Shown here: positions 23,863 to 31,781 of the stretch, in pieces
How positions within the stretch are numbered: position 1 is the first letter of the stretch
How the letters are laid out: each line of letters opens with the position of its first letter
Source: a virus
Strand: one strand, 5' to 3'
DNA: 31,781 bases
Virus record (IMG/VR): IMGVR_UViG_3300027865_000027
Span: 1 to 31,781 of that record
Program-made: the position numbers and the translations under genes
Notes under the pieces: generated by a model
What the model was told of the DNA's origin: nothing
The model's database searches: none
The model's input: only the letters and a program-made list of their open reading frames with translations

Positions 23863-25614
23863 TTATCCAGTACAAGTTATTGAGCCAGTTTGTTCACCAA
23901 CTCCACGACAGAACCAATCAACCCCGTCAGATACGCAAATAACATAATCACCTACTGTATCAGCAGTATCAACGAAATTAATCACATCAGCATCATTCAC
24001 GTTATAAGAAGCATCGTCCACATCTATCATACAAACAATGTTATCTCCTTCAGGTGAAGTTACTGTATCATCATCTGCGGAATCTGAAGCATTAATGAAC
24101 ATGAACTCACAACCCGCTGAACCTGCAATTGCCGGTAGTGTATGAGTTGTTGCTGGAGTACCATCTGCATCCGAGAATACCAGACCACACTCATTCATGG
24201 TAAGAGTATTTGCTCCACCTTCAGTTGTGTATCTCTCAGAAGGTTTAACCTCTCCATATAAGGTTACTACTGGAACATCTGAACCAAAATCTCTAATAAG
24301 AATAACTTCATCAGTATCGTATGCTTCACCTAACCCAATAACGAACTGGTCATCGGAGTCATCAATACCCATGTAGAATTCTTCAACAACACCGTCAAAG
24401 ACAAGGTATGTATCTTCTGCTCCATTATCACCAATCGTCATTTTCGGAAGTGTACCTGTTAAGAGAATAGTATTGTCATCAGCGTCAAAGCGGACTCTTT
24501 CTTCAACTGTACCTGCTACAAACTGATTGTAAACAATGTCAGCATTTTCAGTACCATCACCGCCATCAGTTAAGATGAAATCAATACTAACAGCTTCTTC
24601 AAGACCTGCTGCTGCGCCGTCAAGATTTACAGTGATAGTTCCACCAAGATTTGTTGTACCTTCGCCGCCTGTAGTATCTACTTCAAGTAACAACATGGCG
24701 TTGGTAAGTAAGGCATTAGTTTCGGTTGTATTTGCCGTAACTTTTACTTGATCTCCAGTAGTTCCCGATGATGCTCCAGCCAAGCTAAGCACTTCTATGG
24801 GAGTACCTGCTGTTGCAACCTTAAACCTCATTGTTGCATCATTTGTGGCTGCTGTAACATCAGTCTGGATAACGTCAAGGGCTGCTATTTCTTCCGTATC
24901 ATTACCTGTACCATCAGGCATATGCCATACCATGCCGATACCTGCGCTATTAGCCGATACCGAACCTGCACCCATTGAGAATCTAATCATATCCTCAAGA
25001 ACGTCAGCTTCAGTTGTGCTTGAGTTGAACCAGAAAGAATCAGCAGTTGTAGCTGAATTCGCTGCTATTATTCTAAATGTTTCAAACAACGCACCAGCTG
25101 AATTCTGTTCAATGTAGAAATCAACCATTTCAGCAGCATCGGTTTCGTCATTGAACACCATATTGATATTGCCCTGTTCTTCAAGGCCACCCAAATCTTC
25201 CATATCAAATGATATGCCTGTACCAAATCCAGCCGCAACCGTACCAGTAGTTGAATGACTCGTAGTGAGTAAATCAGCCACAACATTTGTTGTTTCATCC
25301 GTGACCGTAATCGTAGTCAATTCGGTATGAGCATTAGTCGCCCCGGCTGTGAAACTTGAGTCACCAAAAGTAACGACTCTATCTGCTGTCGGGTCAGTTA
25401 TGAGAAAACAAGTTTCAAAGGCATTATCAGTCGTACCTTCAAAACAAAGCGATGTTCCGTCAGTCTGATCGGTCTGTTCCTGTACAACACCATCTATTGT
25501 AACCGGCCCTCTGAACCTCATGTCATCTCTGATTTCAGTCGCATACGCAACTGCGAGGCCAATAGTGAGAATCAGCATTAACCCCCACAATGTACCACTT
25601 TTAAATATCTTCAT
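23863..25614 (-). CDS. Exported fibre-like Cys-containing protein (583 aa)
   Basis: Starts with a Sec signal peptide (Lys2 and Lys5, a hydrophobic stretch, AYA before Thr26). The mature part is Thr/Asp/Ala/Gly-rich and beta-type, with fibre-like repeats such as GTGISFDMEDLGGLEEQGNI and GGTITVNLDGAAAGLEEAVS. Cysteines cluster at the start and in the last 110 residues (NECGLVF, GCEFMF, VCMID, ICVSDGVDWFCRG, ITCTG), suggesting disulphides. The C-terminal domain resembles that of the fibre at 7157-8542. It has GGAGGAGGT before its ATG. It lies between capsid/cement and tail genes, where a head fibre might be, but the signal peptide argues for export. Confidence 0.72.
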   Translation of the reverse strand: MKIFKSGTLWGLMLILTIGLAVAYATEIRDDMRFRGPVTIDGVVQEQTDQTDGTSLCFEGTTDNAFETCFLITDPTADRVVTFGDSSFTAGATNAHTELTTITVTDETTNVVADLLTTSHSTTGTVAAGFGTGISFDMEDLGGLEEQGNINMVFNDETDAAEMVDFYIEQNSAGALFETFRIIAANSATTADSFWFNSSTTEADVLEDMIRFSMGAGSVSANSAGIGMVWHMPDGTGNDTEEIAALDVIQTDVTAATNDATMRFKVATAGTPIEVLSLAGASSGTTGDQVKVTANTTETNALLTNAMLLLEVDTTGGEGTTNLGGTITVNLDGAAAGLEEAVSIDFILTDGGDGTENADIVYNQFVAGTVEERVRFDADDNTILLTGTLPKMTIGDNGAEDTYLVFDGVVEEFYMGIDDSDDQFVIGLGEAYDTDEVILIRDFGSDVPVVTLYGEVKPSERYTTEGGANTLTMNECGLVFSDADGTPATTHTLPAIAGSAGCEFMFINASDSADDDTVTSPEGDNIVCMIDVDDASYNVNDADVINFVDTADTVGDYVICVSDGVDWFCRGVGEQTGSITCTG

Positions 25615-25874
25615 CGAGTTACCTCCTCCTTAACCTTGAAAATGATCTCATGCCATAAGTTACAAGACCTTGTCGGGCTTGGTCTTACATAAATCCACGG
25701 AGCATCCCATGTTTTAGTTTTAGCTAATGGTCTGAGCTTATCTTCATTATCAGGGTCAATAATAAAACCCATGTCGATAAGTTTTCTGGCATTAGCCATT
25801 GGATCATCTGCCATGAAATAATCAAGATTGTACCGTTCTAAAAAATCACTTTTCACACCACCGTTATCACTCAC
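25611..25874 (-). CDS. Hypothetical protein (87 aa), GTG start
   Basis: A small soluble protein that starts with GTG behind a strong AAGGAGGAT. It contains a DNEDKLRPLAKTKTWDAPWIYVRPSP segment and no membrane part. The stop overlaps the ATG of the exported protein by four bases. It follows the intergenic hairpin and so may be expressed less than the capsid genes. No family is recognised. Confidence 0.65.
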   Translation of the reverse strand: MSDNGGVKSDFLERYNLDYFMADDPMANARKLIDMGFIIDPDNEDKLRPLAKTKTWDAPWIYVRPSPTRSCNLWHEIIFKVKEEVTR

Positions 25875-25892
25875 AAATCCTCCTTAAGTTAA

Positions 25893-25920
25893 AGGAAGGC
25901 GGTACTATTACCGCCCTCCT
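25893..25920 (-). terminator. Strong hairpin after capsid/cement genes (partial terminator candidate)
   Basis: A 12-bp stem (25893-25904 with 25909-25920, one G-U on the minus strand) has a 4-base loop. It occupies the 54-base gap between the cement gene and the next gene. The T-run after it is short on the minus strand (TTTAAC) and longer on the plus strand (AATTTTT). The position after the capsid genes recalls T7 T-phi, which lets only part of transcription through. It could instead protect the capsid mRNA end. Confidence 0.55.
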
Positions 25921-25928
25921 AATTTTTA

Positions 25929-26477
25929 CTACCTCAGTGTCGTATCGTCCGGCCCACCGAGCCATGCTGTTACAGTACCTGCACCCATATCATGACTTGC
26001 TGTTGTTGTCTGATATGTAATGCCAATATAAGGCTTTGTCGTATCCCCAATAAGATCAGGTGGAAGTTTAGACCTTACAAGATACTTACCAGCCGCCACA
26101 TGACCGTTGTTTCCAGCCGATGATGTGATGTTTAATACACTAAACGACATTGCAATCGTACCGCTCTCTATAGACGAAGCACTCGCCTTTTTACGAAGAT
26201 GAACTACCATCTCAGTAATAGTAGTTGACGATGCAACTAAAGCTGTGCTACCGACTATAATGTTAAGCCAGATTTCACCGCCACGGGCAATGTCATTAAT
26301 CGCATTAGCCGATCCTACGGAAAAGTCGTATCTGGCCGAAGCACTACCTGTCAGAAACCTCTTCACTAAATCTAACTGCAATACATTGTTAGAGGAAGCA
26401 GGGACAATAGCCGCAGTTTCGTCAAGTGCTGCTAACGAACCGTTTTTGTGAAATACTAATGTGCTATCCAGTATCAT
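25929..26477 (-). CDS. Capsid cement/decoration protein (Bbp16-like)
   Basis: A 182-residue beta-rich protein directly after the capsid gene. It has the run SSNNVLQLDLVKR, DIARGGEIWLNIIV, GTIAMSFSVL, KYLVRSKLPPDLIGDTTKPYIGITYQT and a closing GTVTAWLGG strand. This order matches my memory of Bbp16-type cement proteins, which clamp capsid subunits from outside. Bbp16 itself is shorter, so loops may be longer here. There is no signal peptide. A hairpin follows the gene. Confidence 0.72.
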   Translation of the reverse strand: MILDSTLVFHKNGSLAALDETAAIVPASSNNVLQLDLVKRFLTGSASARYDFSVGSANAINDIARGGEIWLNIIVGSTALVASSTTITEMVVHLRKKASASSIESGTIAMSFSVLNITSSAGNNGHVAAGKYLVRSKLPPDLIGDTTKPYIGITYQTTTASHDMGAGTVTAWLGGPDDTTLR

Positions 26478-26493
26478 TTTGTACCCTCCTTTC

Positions 26494-27510
26494 TTATGTT
26501 ATAGCAGTTTCAGTGTTGCCGATTTGCTCAACAAGCCTCACTGGCCTGCCGTTGAAACGAAGAATGTCCTCACCAGCAAGACCATCACCTGCGCCCGCTG
26601 TGTAATTGACATTATTCTTATCCTTCAACTTAATCTGCATCTGAGTCAAAATAGTCTCATTACAGTAAATCGTTGCTCCTCTACCACGGTTTTTCATGCG
26701 GTTTAAGAGTTTAATGAGATTATCTTCATCGAAGATGTTTGAACTACCTGCTGTTTCGATGTTTGCTAAACGAGCAATACATCTATCATCACGCACTACA
26801 AGACCAGCGTTGATCCTGAACCAATCACGGTATGCTTCGTACTGTGCTGCTGAAGCTAACGCTGATGTGGAACTGGACTTTGTAACCTGCCCTTTGTCCT
26901 GATGTTCTACTCCTACAGTCTGTGAACCCTTCGGGAACACCATGTGACAGTTATCCGTTCCCCACATTACAATGTAAATAGAGGTTGTATCAGCACCCGT
27001 ACCACCTTGTCCGAGAACAAGACCGTTAGTTTGCAGATTCGGCATCCTATGAGGTAATCCGTTAAACCTCTCAGGGTTTGAAGGTACATCACCGTAGTTT
27101 GTATTTGTACTTCTGTTAAAGATTGTTTTGACAAGCGTCTGCCCCATACCTTCAAGAAACGAAGTTGCTTCCTGCATCCTTGCTTCGGCAGGGTTAGGCG
27201 AGTTGTCAATTATCCATTTATCAGACTCTGAATATGACTCAAGCAGTCCGATGGTTTCGTCTATGGTTTCTGTGGTACTTGACTCTGTACCAACACCAGC
27301 GTTCAACTGCCTCCATGTACCTGTCGGAATACCAGTCCTCCGAACAACACGATGGAAGGTTGTGCCGTTTGCTTCCTGCCACACCATATCCTGAAACACA
27401 TCGTTGACCTGATTCAGCACTTCCGCTATACGAGCAGCAGTACCGTCCGGGTTTTTCCGGCGAGCCATTTCCAAGAGCGTTAATTGAGCATTAACGTCGT
27501 TTGTCGCCAT
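26494..27510 (-). CDS. Major capsid protein (epsilon15 gp7-like)
   Basis: A 338-residue protein close in length to epsilon15 gp7. Its start MATNDVNAQLTLLEMARRKN, followed by IAEVLNQVNDVFQDMVWQEANG and RTGIPTGTWRQLNAGV, is the familiar N-terminus of this HK97-fold capsid group. Later landmarks are FNGLPHRM, the MVFPKGSQTVGVEHQDKG stretch, RDWFRINAGLVVRDDRCIARLANIE and the C-terminal ILRFNGRPVRLVEQI. There is no N-terminal scaffold fusion, in line with a separate scaffold gene upstream. AGGAG lies seven bases before the start. Confidence 0.93.
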   Translation of the reverse strand: MATNDVNAQLTLLEMARRKNPDGTAARIAEVLNQVNDVFQDMVWQEANGTTFHRVVRRTGIPTGTWRQLNAGVGTESSTTETIDETIGLLESYSESDKWIIDNSPNPAEARMQEATSFLEGMGQTLVKTIFNRSTNTNYGDVPSNPERFNGLPHRMPNLQTNGLVLGQGGTGADTTSIYIVMWGTDNCHMVFPKGSQTVGVEHQDKGQVTKSSSTSALASAAQYEAYRDWFRINAGLVVRDDRCIARLANIETAGSSNIFDEDNLIKLLNRMKNRGRGATIYCNETILTQMQIKLKDKNNVNYTAGAGDGLAGEDILRFNGRPVRLVEQIGNTETAIT

Positions 27511-27520
27511 TTATTTTCTC

Positions 27521-28252
27521 CTAACTCGGCTCTGGCATATTCGACTTTGAAAAATCCAGCATCGGCGTACCAGAGGCCGTTCTTGGTATTTCTTTCTTTT
27601 GTGGTGTCTGATCTCCCTTAAGGAAAGCATCATCGCCAAACGCTTCAAATATCTTATGAAACGTATGCAGGATAATCGGGTCTTTGTCCATCCCGACATC
27701 CGCTAAAGACTTGAAATCGTCATCACCTGCAAACTTCTTTAAAGCTCGGACGGCTTTTTCGGAATTCGCTTCGAAATTACCCTTCCAGTTGTCCTTGAGC
27801 TTATTTTCCGCATCAAGGTCTTGTTGTTTGAGGGTTTCGTTAACTTTGTTATTCGCATCAGCCCCGTACTTGACGGCTGCTTCCCATACTGGCTTAAGCA
27901 TGGCATCAGATGCACCGGCCTTAAAGCCGACTTCTCTGATAACCTTTTCCAGCCCTTCATCGTACAGATAATCCTCCGGCAGTCCTTCGGGCTTACCGAT
28001 TGTATAACCGGTTGCTTCGTCAGGACGACCAGTTGCTTTAAAATATGCAGACTTTTCATCATCTGTCGATTGATCGTTCGGTATCCGTATCATACTTTTA
28101 GAATTTTCGGACAGGTCGATTAGCTTTCTATATGCATCTCCAGCTTTCTCCATACCACCAAATACTTCATGCCCTCTAATATCTTCAGGTACACTCGTCA
28201 ACCACGATTGTTCTTCTCCACCTTCTCCAACTGATCCGGTTTCTTCACTCAT
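27521..28252 (-). CDS. Capsid scaffolding protein
   Basis: A 243-residue acidic, helical protein just before the capsid gene. Its layout is that of phage scaffolds: a flexible acidic start, WLTSVPEDIRGHEVFGGMEKAGDAYRKL, then YTIGKPEGLPEDYLYDEGLE, a long central coiled-coil-like region (about 100-170), and a basic/Pro end that probably contacts the capsid protein. It is needed for assembly and leaves before DNA packaging. Its start overlaps the upstream gene by eight bases. Confidence 0.85.
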   Translation of the reverse strand: MSEETGSVGEGGEEQSWLTSVPEDIRGHEVFGGMEKAGDAYRKLIDLSENSKSMIRIPNDQSTDDEKSAYFKATGRPDEATGYTIGKPEGLPEDYLYDEGLEKVIREVGFKAGASDAMLKPVWEAAVKYGADANNKVNETLKQQDLDAENKLKDNWKGNFEANSEKAVRALKKFAGDDDFKSLADVGMDKDPIILHTFHKIFEAFGDDAFLKGDQTPQKKEIPRTASGTPMLDFSKSNMPEPS

Positions 28253-28529
28253 CTGTTTCCTCCTGTTTTTGTTCTATTGTTAAACTCATAATTGAGTTCA
28301 TGAACGAATTTGCGAATTCATTACTTCTGTGTTCTTCTGTCACACCAAACATCTTTAAGATTGATGTGCATAAATCTCTCTTACCAACTGCTTTATCTGT
28401 TTTCGTGTCGTCATTGAAAAAACCACCCATATATAAAATCATAGATAACGTACGTTTACCGTATTCGGTTTTAAACGTCTCACGAAAATCGTTTATATTT
28501 TCTTTTGTTAATAGGTCTTCGTCTATCAT
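28245..28529 (-). CDS. Hypothetical protein between portal and scaffold (94 aa)
   Basis: A small helical, acidic protein with no membrane part, signal or known motif. It overlaps the portal gene by five bases and the scaffold gene by eight, so it is translated with them. Small genes often occupy this place in podoviruses and may help head assembly. Function is unknown. Confidence 0.68.
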   Translation of the reverse strand: MIDEDLLTKENINDFRETFKTEYGKRTLSMILYMGGFFNDDTKTDKAVGKRDLCTSILKMFGVTEEHRSNEFANSFMNSIMSLTIEQKQEETDE

Positions 28530-30217
28530 TGTGCTACCGCTTCTGATATCTTTCCATCAACGGCCTTATCAGCTAAAGCCACGTTCTTTAAGGTCTTAGA
28601 CTGAGTTTCATTATTCAGGGTTTCTTCAAGTGCAGCTTCCTGTTCCTGCCTTACCTGCCTGTTCTCAAGCACTATCTGTTCAGGGATTATATGTTTTTCT
28701 GGAAATCCACCGCCCTGTAATACATCTCTTGCTACACCATCCCAATCTACATTATCGGCAGTCTGAGGGAACAATTCGATAATTGACCTTGCATTTTCCA
28801 ACGACTTGATAATCCCTTGAGTTTCAAAAGCCCTGCGCTGAGCTTGAGCAAGAGGCCCGATATAATCAATATCTATCTGTTGTCCTGCTAAAACAGGGGG
28901 TGGGTCTAAAAGTCGTCCGGCATTAAACTCAATACTAAATACCCTGTCTATGTTCTGATCCAGAGCTTCGGAACTCAACGAAGTGACTATGGGAGCCAAT
29001 ATTGCTATCTTCTCACCTTGTAGTTCAAGCACCTCAGTAGCGGTCATGGTAGTGTCACGGCTGGTTATTAAAAGAAAGAAATCAACAAAGTACGCTGAAT
29101 TTATAATGTTTCGTTTACGGTCTTGCTGTTCTATACCAACCGGATAGTTAATTTTTAAATCCATAGCATCGGCTTTTTCGTCAGGGTCTTTGAAGTAGTT
29201 AATACCCCCAGGTTTCCTTCTGAACTTCCCTTTCATGTTGGTATGGACGTTCATCGGGGGGTTAACGAATAGTTCTGCGGCTTTCAGTAAATCTTTCTCT
29301 AAAACGTGTGCGCCTATAATCTCAGACAGTATGTGCCAAGCCGGAGAGCGACCGTATAGTTCGTCAGTCTCTTTATCAAACCTCCAGATAGAGTAAGGAA
29401 ACTCGTCATATCCTTTTTCCCCTAAAATCTTACCCTCTCGTTGAGGGGGGCTGGTTGAACCGCTATGCTTATCACTTGAAAGAGACAGCCATATAGAAGC
29501 AAATGGTTTATTTAACTGACCAATTTTTCTATCATCACTGTCTTTTCTTGGAAATACCACGTGAAGAATTTTAAACTTCTGAAGTCTACGTGAAGCATTA
29601 ACGTCATTTAAGGCAACCTGCATTTCATGGGTTAAATTTTCCTCACCGAACTTATCCTTTAACTGCCTTGCTGTTAATTCAAACTCCCTATGGACACGAT
29701 CTATAACTTTGTACTGATTCTCTGCTATCATAAATTCCCTTATAGGTATGGTCGTGAAAAATATTTTGCCTGTTGCAATATCTTCCTCAGAATACATACA
29801 AGCTGTCCCGATACTACCGCCATCTTTAATATAAGACTTCATCTCTGAATAAAAATTAGACCGCTGAAAAGCTTTATATAAACGCTCTTCTGTGTCCTGT
29901 AACCATATTTTTACTTCCGGCAACTGGTTGATATCTTCATCGGATATGCCGAGTTTAAACCATCTCATAGTAGGAGCAACCATAAGAGCATGTATACCGT
30001 TTGTAAATATATTTAGTGCTGATCTCGGTGTGCCGTCGAACTGAAGTTGTCCTCTTGGCTGACCCTGCGTAGTGTTTTTGCTGACAGATGGTTGATGAGT
30101 GATTACGTAATCAATAATGTCCCTGAACACGGGCTCGTACTGCACCTTAACGTCTACCATCTGTTGATCGAAATCAAGTATGTCTCGTGCTAATTGATCT
30201 TCTCTTGATAGTGCCAT
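28526..30217 (-). CDS. Portal / head-to-tail connecting protein
   Basis: A 563-residue protein with the landmarks of podovirus connector proteins: YEPVFRDIIDYVITHQPS near the start, FDGTPRSALNIFTNGIHALMVAPTMRWFKL (about 60-90), SYIKDGGSIGTACMYSE, and DRVHREFELTARQLKDKFGEENL. It then has YGRSPAWHILSEI and a late helical part rich in Glu and Gln. Twelve copies are expected to form the ring through which DNA enters and leaves the head. The length is near that of T7 gp8 (536). Terminase genes, often close by, are not in this window. Confidence 0.93.
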   Translation of the reverse strand: MALSREDQLARDILDFDQQMVDVKVQYEPVFRDIIDYVITHQPSVSKNTTQGQPRGQLQFDGTPRSALNIFTNGIHALMVAPTMRWFKLGISDEDINQLPEVKIWLQDTEERLYKAFQRSNFYSEMKSYIKDGGSIGTACMYSEEDIATGKIFFTTIPIREFMIAENQYKVIDRVHREFELTARQLKDKFGEENLTHEMQVALNDVNASRRLQKFKILHVVFPRKDSDDRKIGQLNKPFASIWLSLSSDKHSGSTSPPQREGKILGEKGYDEFPYSIWRFDKETDELYGRSPAWHILSEIIGAHVLEKDLLKAAELFVNPPMNVHTNMKGKFRRKPGGINYFKDPDEKADAMDLKINYPVGIEQQDRKRNIINSAYFVDFFLLITSRDTTMTATEVLELQGEKIAILAPIVTSLSSEALDQNIDRVFSIEFNAGRLLDPPPVLAGQQIDIDYIGPLAQAQRRAFETQGIIKSLENARSIIELFPQTADNVDWDGVARDVLQGGGFPEKHIIPEQIVLENRQVRQEQEAALEETLNNETQSKTLKNVALADKAVDGKISEAVAQ

Positions 30218-30220
30218 ATC

Positions 30221-30496
30221 TTACCCTAACACCGAAGCTTGCCCACCGAATGTTGTTGATGCCCGGCCTAACCGGCCTATACCTCTGCGTTTTCTTTGTA
30301 AGCGTTCAACCCTTGAAAGCTCTGTGGCCTTCTCGCCCTCTTTAAGTCTTTCAGCTTCAGCAGAAGCTATCCTTGATTTTTGTTCTTCCATTATTACTCT
30401 CTGTTGCCTTCTTGATTTCGCAGCGGTCACAGAACTTGTTGCTGTACTGGCAGCGATTGCAGCAAGAGCTAAATATGTTGATGTAGCATAGGCCAT
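30221..30496 (-). CDS. Small Ala-rich structural-module protein (91 aa)
   Basis: Begins with a hydrophobic Ala/Ser/Thr stretch (about 4-25), then a charged helix (26-65), and ends in RRGIGRLGRASTTFGGQASVLG, like the C-terminal motif (R-x-G-R-x-S-T) of small phage virion proteins that lie beside portal genes. Its start overlaps the stop of the acetyltransferase gene, where AAGGAG serves as ribosome site. The hydrophobic part looks like a weak signal or membrane anchor, but its composition also fits a buried helix. Function is unknown. Confidence 0.72.
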   Translation of the reverse strand: MAYATSTYLALAAIAASTATSSVTAAKSRRQQRVIMEEQKSRIASAEAERLKEGEKATELSRVERLQRKRRGIGRLGRASTTFGGQASVLG

Positions 30497-30942
30497 TAGC
30501 TAATCTCCTTAATATAATGAGTTTCTATCTCCCTATATCCCATTCTGCTATAAAGATTCTTAACTTTGTCGGGCATTAGATTTGACAGGTGAACCATAAT
30601 TATTTTTTTTATTCCTTGCTCTGATACCCATTCCTCAAAGACTTTCAATAATTTTAAACCTTTCCCCCTATGTTCCTTATTAACAAACCAGAAAAATTCC
30701 GATGCCATTATTTCACCACTATTCGGATCAGGAAATTTTACAGCTCCCAAACTGCCAATTATGTCTTTATCTGATTTAAGTAAAAAAATAACTCCTATCT
30801 CAGCGTTCATAAGGTCAGTCCAAGTCTTTTCAAATACTTCTGGTATGAAATCTGAAGGAAACGCTCCTTCTTCATAAAACTCATAACCTAATTCTTTTAG
30901 TTTTGTTAAATCTGATATTAATGCTTTGCATACTGATATCAT
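30496..30942 (-). CDS. GNAT-family N-acetyltransferase
   Basis: About 148 residues with a GNAT fold pattern: a central strand (GVIFLLKSDKDIIGSLGAVKF), then EFFWFVNKEHRGKGLKLLKVFEEW with the acetyl-CoA loop (HRGKG), a strand KKIIMVHLSN and the final VKNLYSRMGYREIE. The acceptor is unknown; it could modify a host or virion protein. GNAT genes next to portal genes are not rare in podoviruses. I chose ATG 30942; a TTG at 30954 is also in frame. Neither has a ribosome site, because a terminator T-run lies just upstream. Confidence 0.85.
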   Translation of the reverse strand: MISVCKALISDLTKLKELGYEFYEEGAFPSDFIPEVFEKTWTDLMNAEIGVIFLLKSDKDIIGSLGAVKFPDPNSGEIMASEFFWFVNKEHRGKGLKLLKVFEEWVSEQGIKKIIMVHLSNLMPDKVKNLYSRMGYREIETHYIKEIS

Positions 30943-30950
30943 TTTTTTAA

Positions 30951-30988
30951 ACAAAAAAAGACCAAACTCCCGTTAAGGAATTTGGCCT
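30951..30988 (-). terminator. Intrinsic terminator ahead of structural operon
   Basis: On the minus strand an 11-bp stem (GGCCAAATTCC with GGAGTTTGGTC, two G-U pairs, 6-base loop) is followed directly by seven T. It lies about 34 bases after the stop of the 56-residue gene and runs up to the acetyltransferase start. This is the best terminator in the window. Confidence 0.85.
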
Positions 30989-31021
30989 TAAACTTTAATA
31001 TGCCTTTCGGCTGTTTCGTGC

Positions 31022-31192
31022 CTAATCAGTATTAATGTTTAAATATAATGCGACTTCCATTATTACTTCATCATTTGTCTTTCTTAAGTAATCTTCAATC
31101 CGTCTCCGAATCTTTTTTATATATTCGTCTTGATTAATTACACTATCATTAGCACATTGAGACTTGGATGTCAAGGGAAAAGGTTTTTTCAT
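31022..31192 (-). CDS. Small hypothetical protein (56 aa)
   Basis: Found by reading the gap before the terminator. The ATG overlaps the upstream stop (ATGA) and the frame ends in TAG at 31024-31022, shortly before the terminator, so it closes that operon. The product has a helical basic middle (EYIKKIRRRIEDYLRKTNDE). No clear family is recognised. The stop-start overlap is the main support. Confidence 0.65.
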   Translation of the reverse strand: MKKPFPLTSKSQCANDSVINQDEYIKKIRRRIEDYLRKTNDEVIMEVALYLNINTD

Positions 31193-31401
31193 AATTCTGT
31201 TATCTTTCCCCCATCCTTAAGAAATACATCCCCCCACTCACATATAATGGCATATACCATATCCCATATATTTAATTCTGCAATATCCTCTTCTGTCGCT
31301 GGACGCTCACTACCATCCTTGCCAACATACTTTAATCTATCCTTCGGACATCGCTCAACCATATACTCCGCATAGGTAAATGACTTATTGACGAGGTTCA
31401 T
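31189..31401 (-). CDS. Hypothetical protein (70 aa)
   Basis: A small soluble protein of mixed charge, with a helical acidic middle (PATEEDIAELNIWDMVYAII). It starts behind AGAGGA, three bases after the stop of its upstream neighbour. It belongs to a short operon of unknown small genes that ends at the terminator near 30951. No family is recognised. Confidence 0.65.
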   Translation of the reverse strand: MNLVNKSFTYAEYMVERCPKDRLKYVGKDGSERPATEEDIAELNIWDMVYAIICEWGDVFLKDGGKITEL

Positions 31402-31404
31402 GAC

Positions 31405-31764
31405 TTATTCCTCTAATATTTTATATTTATGTAACTCAAATTCTTCTTTATCAGTACCCATAAGTCGCCACTGTTGCATGTTTTTCATATCTACTATTTT
31501 TGTATAATGTAAGCCACCTGTCCACTTATGCCAAGACACATAATAAAGTCCATTTCCTATATATTTTATAATCTTTCCTTGCCATGATGGTGCTTTCTCT
31601 CTTCCAAATGCTACAAAATATTGGCCTACAATAACATCTGCGTTTTGATTATCAATATCTATTTTTTTATACAATTCTTCAATAAAATCAAATAAACACG
31701 GATAACACCTAAAATTACCTTCCCCGTTCTCTCCATGTATATCACACACCCAAAAATCAGACAT
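31405..31764 (-). CDS. Hypothetical protein (119 aa)
   Basis: A small protein with Trp/Tyr-rich beta stretches (IIKYIGNGLYYVSWHKWTGG) and four Cys in the first 25 residues or so (VCDIHG, CYPCLF), which could bind metal. GGAGATGAG lies before the ATG. It is the first gene visible at the right edge; the operon may continue beyond the window. No family is recognised. Confidence 0.65.
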   Translation of the reverse strand: MSDFWVCDIHGENGEGNFRCYPCLFDFIEELYKKIDIDNQNADVIVGQYFVAFGREKAPSWQGKIIKYIGNGLYYVSWHKWTGGLHYTKIVDMKNMQQWRLMGTDKEEFELHKYKILEE

Positions 31765-31781
31765 TATTTTCTCATCTCCAA

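Noticed and set aside
1-31781. CRISPR array, integrase, insertion sequence or attachment site
   Set aside because: I saw no regularly spaced repeats, no recombinase or transposase frame and no flanking duplication in the window.

Overview
This window is a contiguous piece of a tailed-phage genome (or prophage). Every gene I support lies on the minus strand, so the genes are read from right to left. The virion is podovirus-like. It has a head-to-tail connecting (portal) protein, a scaffold, an epsilon15 gp7-like major capsid protein, a Bbp16-like cement protein, T7 gp11/gp12-like tail tube and nozzle proteins, and three successive internal-virion (DNA ejection) proteins ending in a 1445-residue protein. 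Tight packing, ATGA/TAATG stop-start overlaps and strong AGGAGG-type ribosome sites are typical of phage. No integrase, terminase, repressor, DNA polymerase or tRNA gene is visible, so the window is incomplete. A Gram-negative host is inferred from the M15 endolysin, the Sec signal peptides and a small barrel-like outer-membrane candidate. The host genus cannot be told.

Layout in transcription order. (1) 31764-31022: three small unknown genes, then a good intrinsic terminator (30951-30988). (2) 30942-22729: GNAT acetyltransferase, portal, scaffold, capsid, cement, a hairpin in the gap after the cement gene, an exported fibre-like protein, and the gp11-like adaptor. (3) 22725-12724: nozzle protein carrying LamG-like domains, then three ejection proteins, the largest with an HEITH zinc-peptidase motif. 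(4) 12727-9743: three consecutive genes whose products begin with Sec signal peptides, the last being a pectate-lyase-family beta-helix protein. (5) 9733-7157: four genes for likely fibre and appendage proteins, including a striking Val/Lys/Glu-rich short-repeat protein. (6) 7155-5483: lysis region with small membrane proteins, an M15 endolysin and a holin candidate. (7) 5409-4826: a basic 43-residue protein and a signal-peptide protein that may be an outer-membrane barrel. (8) 4793-4607: terminator, promoter candidates and a nested-stem RNA element, marking the change to another operon. (9) 4574-1: recombination module (YqaJ-like exonuclease, HNH endonuclease, putative annealing protein), a DHH/DHHA1 phosphoesterase and small Cys-rich proteins.

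The most unusual aspect is the number of genes in the virion/late region with clear Sec signal peptides (five: 23863-25614, 12350-12727, 11262-12347, 9743-11251, 4826-5281), several of them Cys-rich. Ordinary virion proteins assemble in the cytoplasm, so these suggest a set of proteins exported from the infected cell, or appendages added outside the cytoplasm. This is an inference from sequence alone.

Four genes too short for routine ORF calling were recovered by hand: 1240-1398, 5278-5409, 6708-6878 and 31022-31192. A partial gene runs off the left edge (1-135). No gap longer than about 250 bases remains without a gene.
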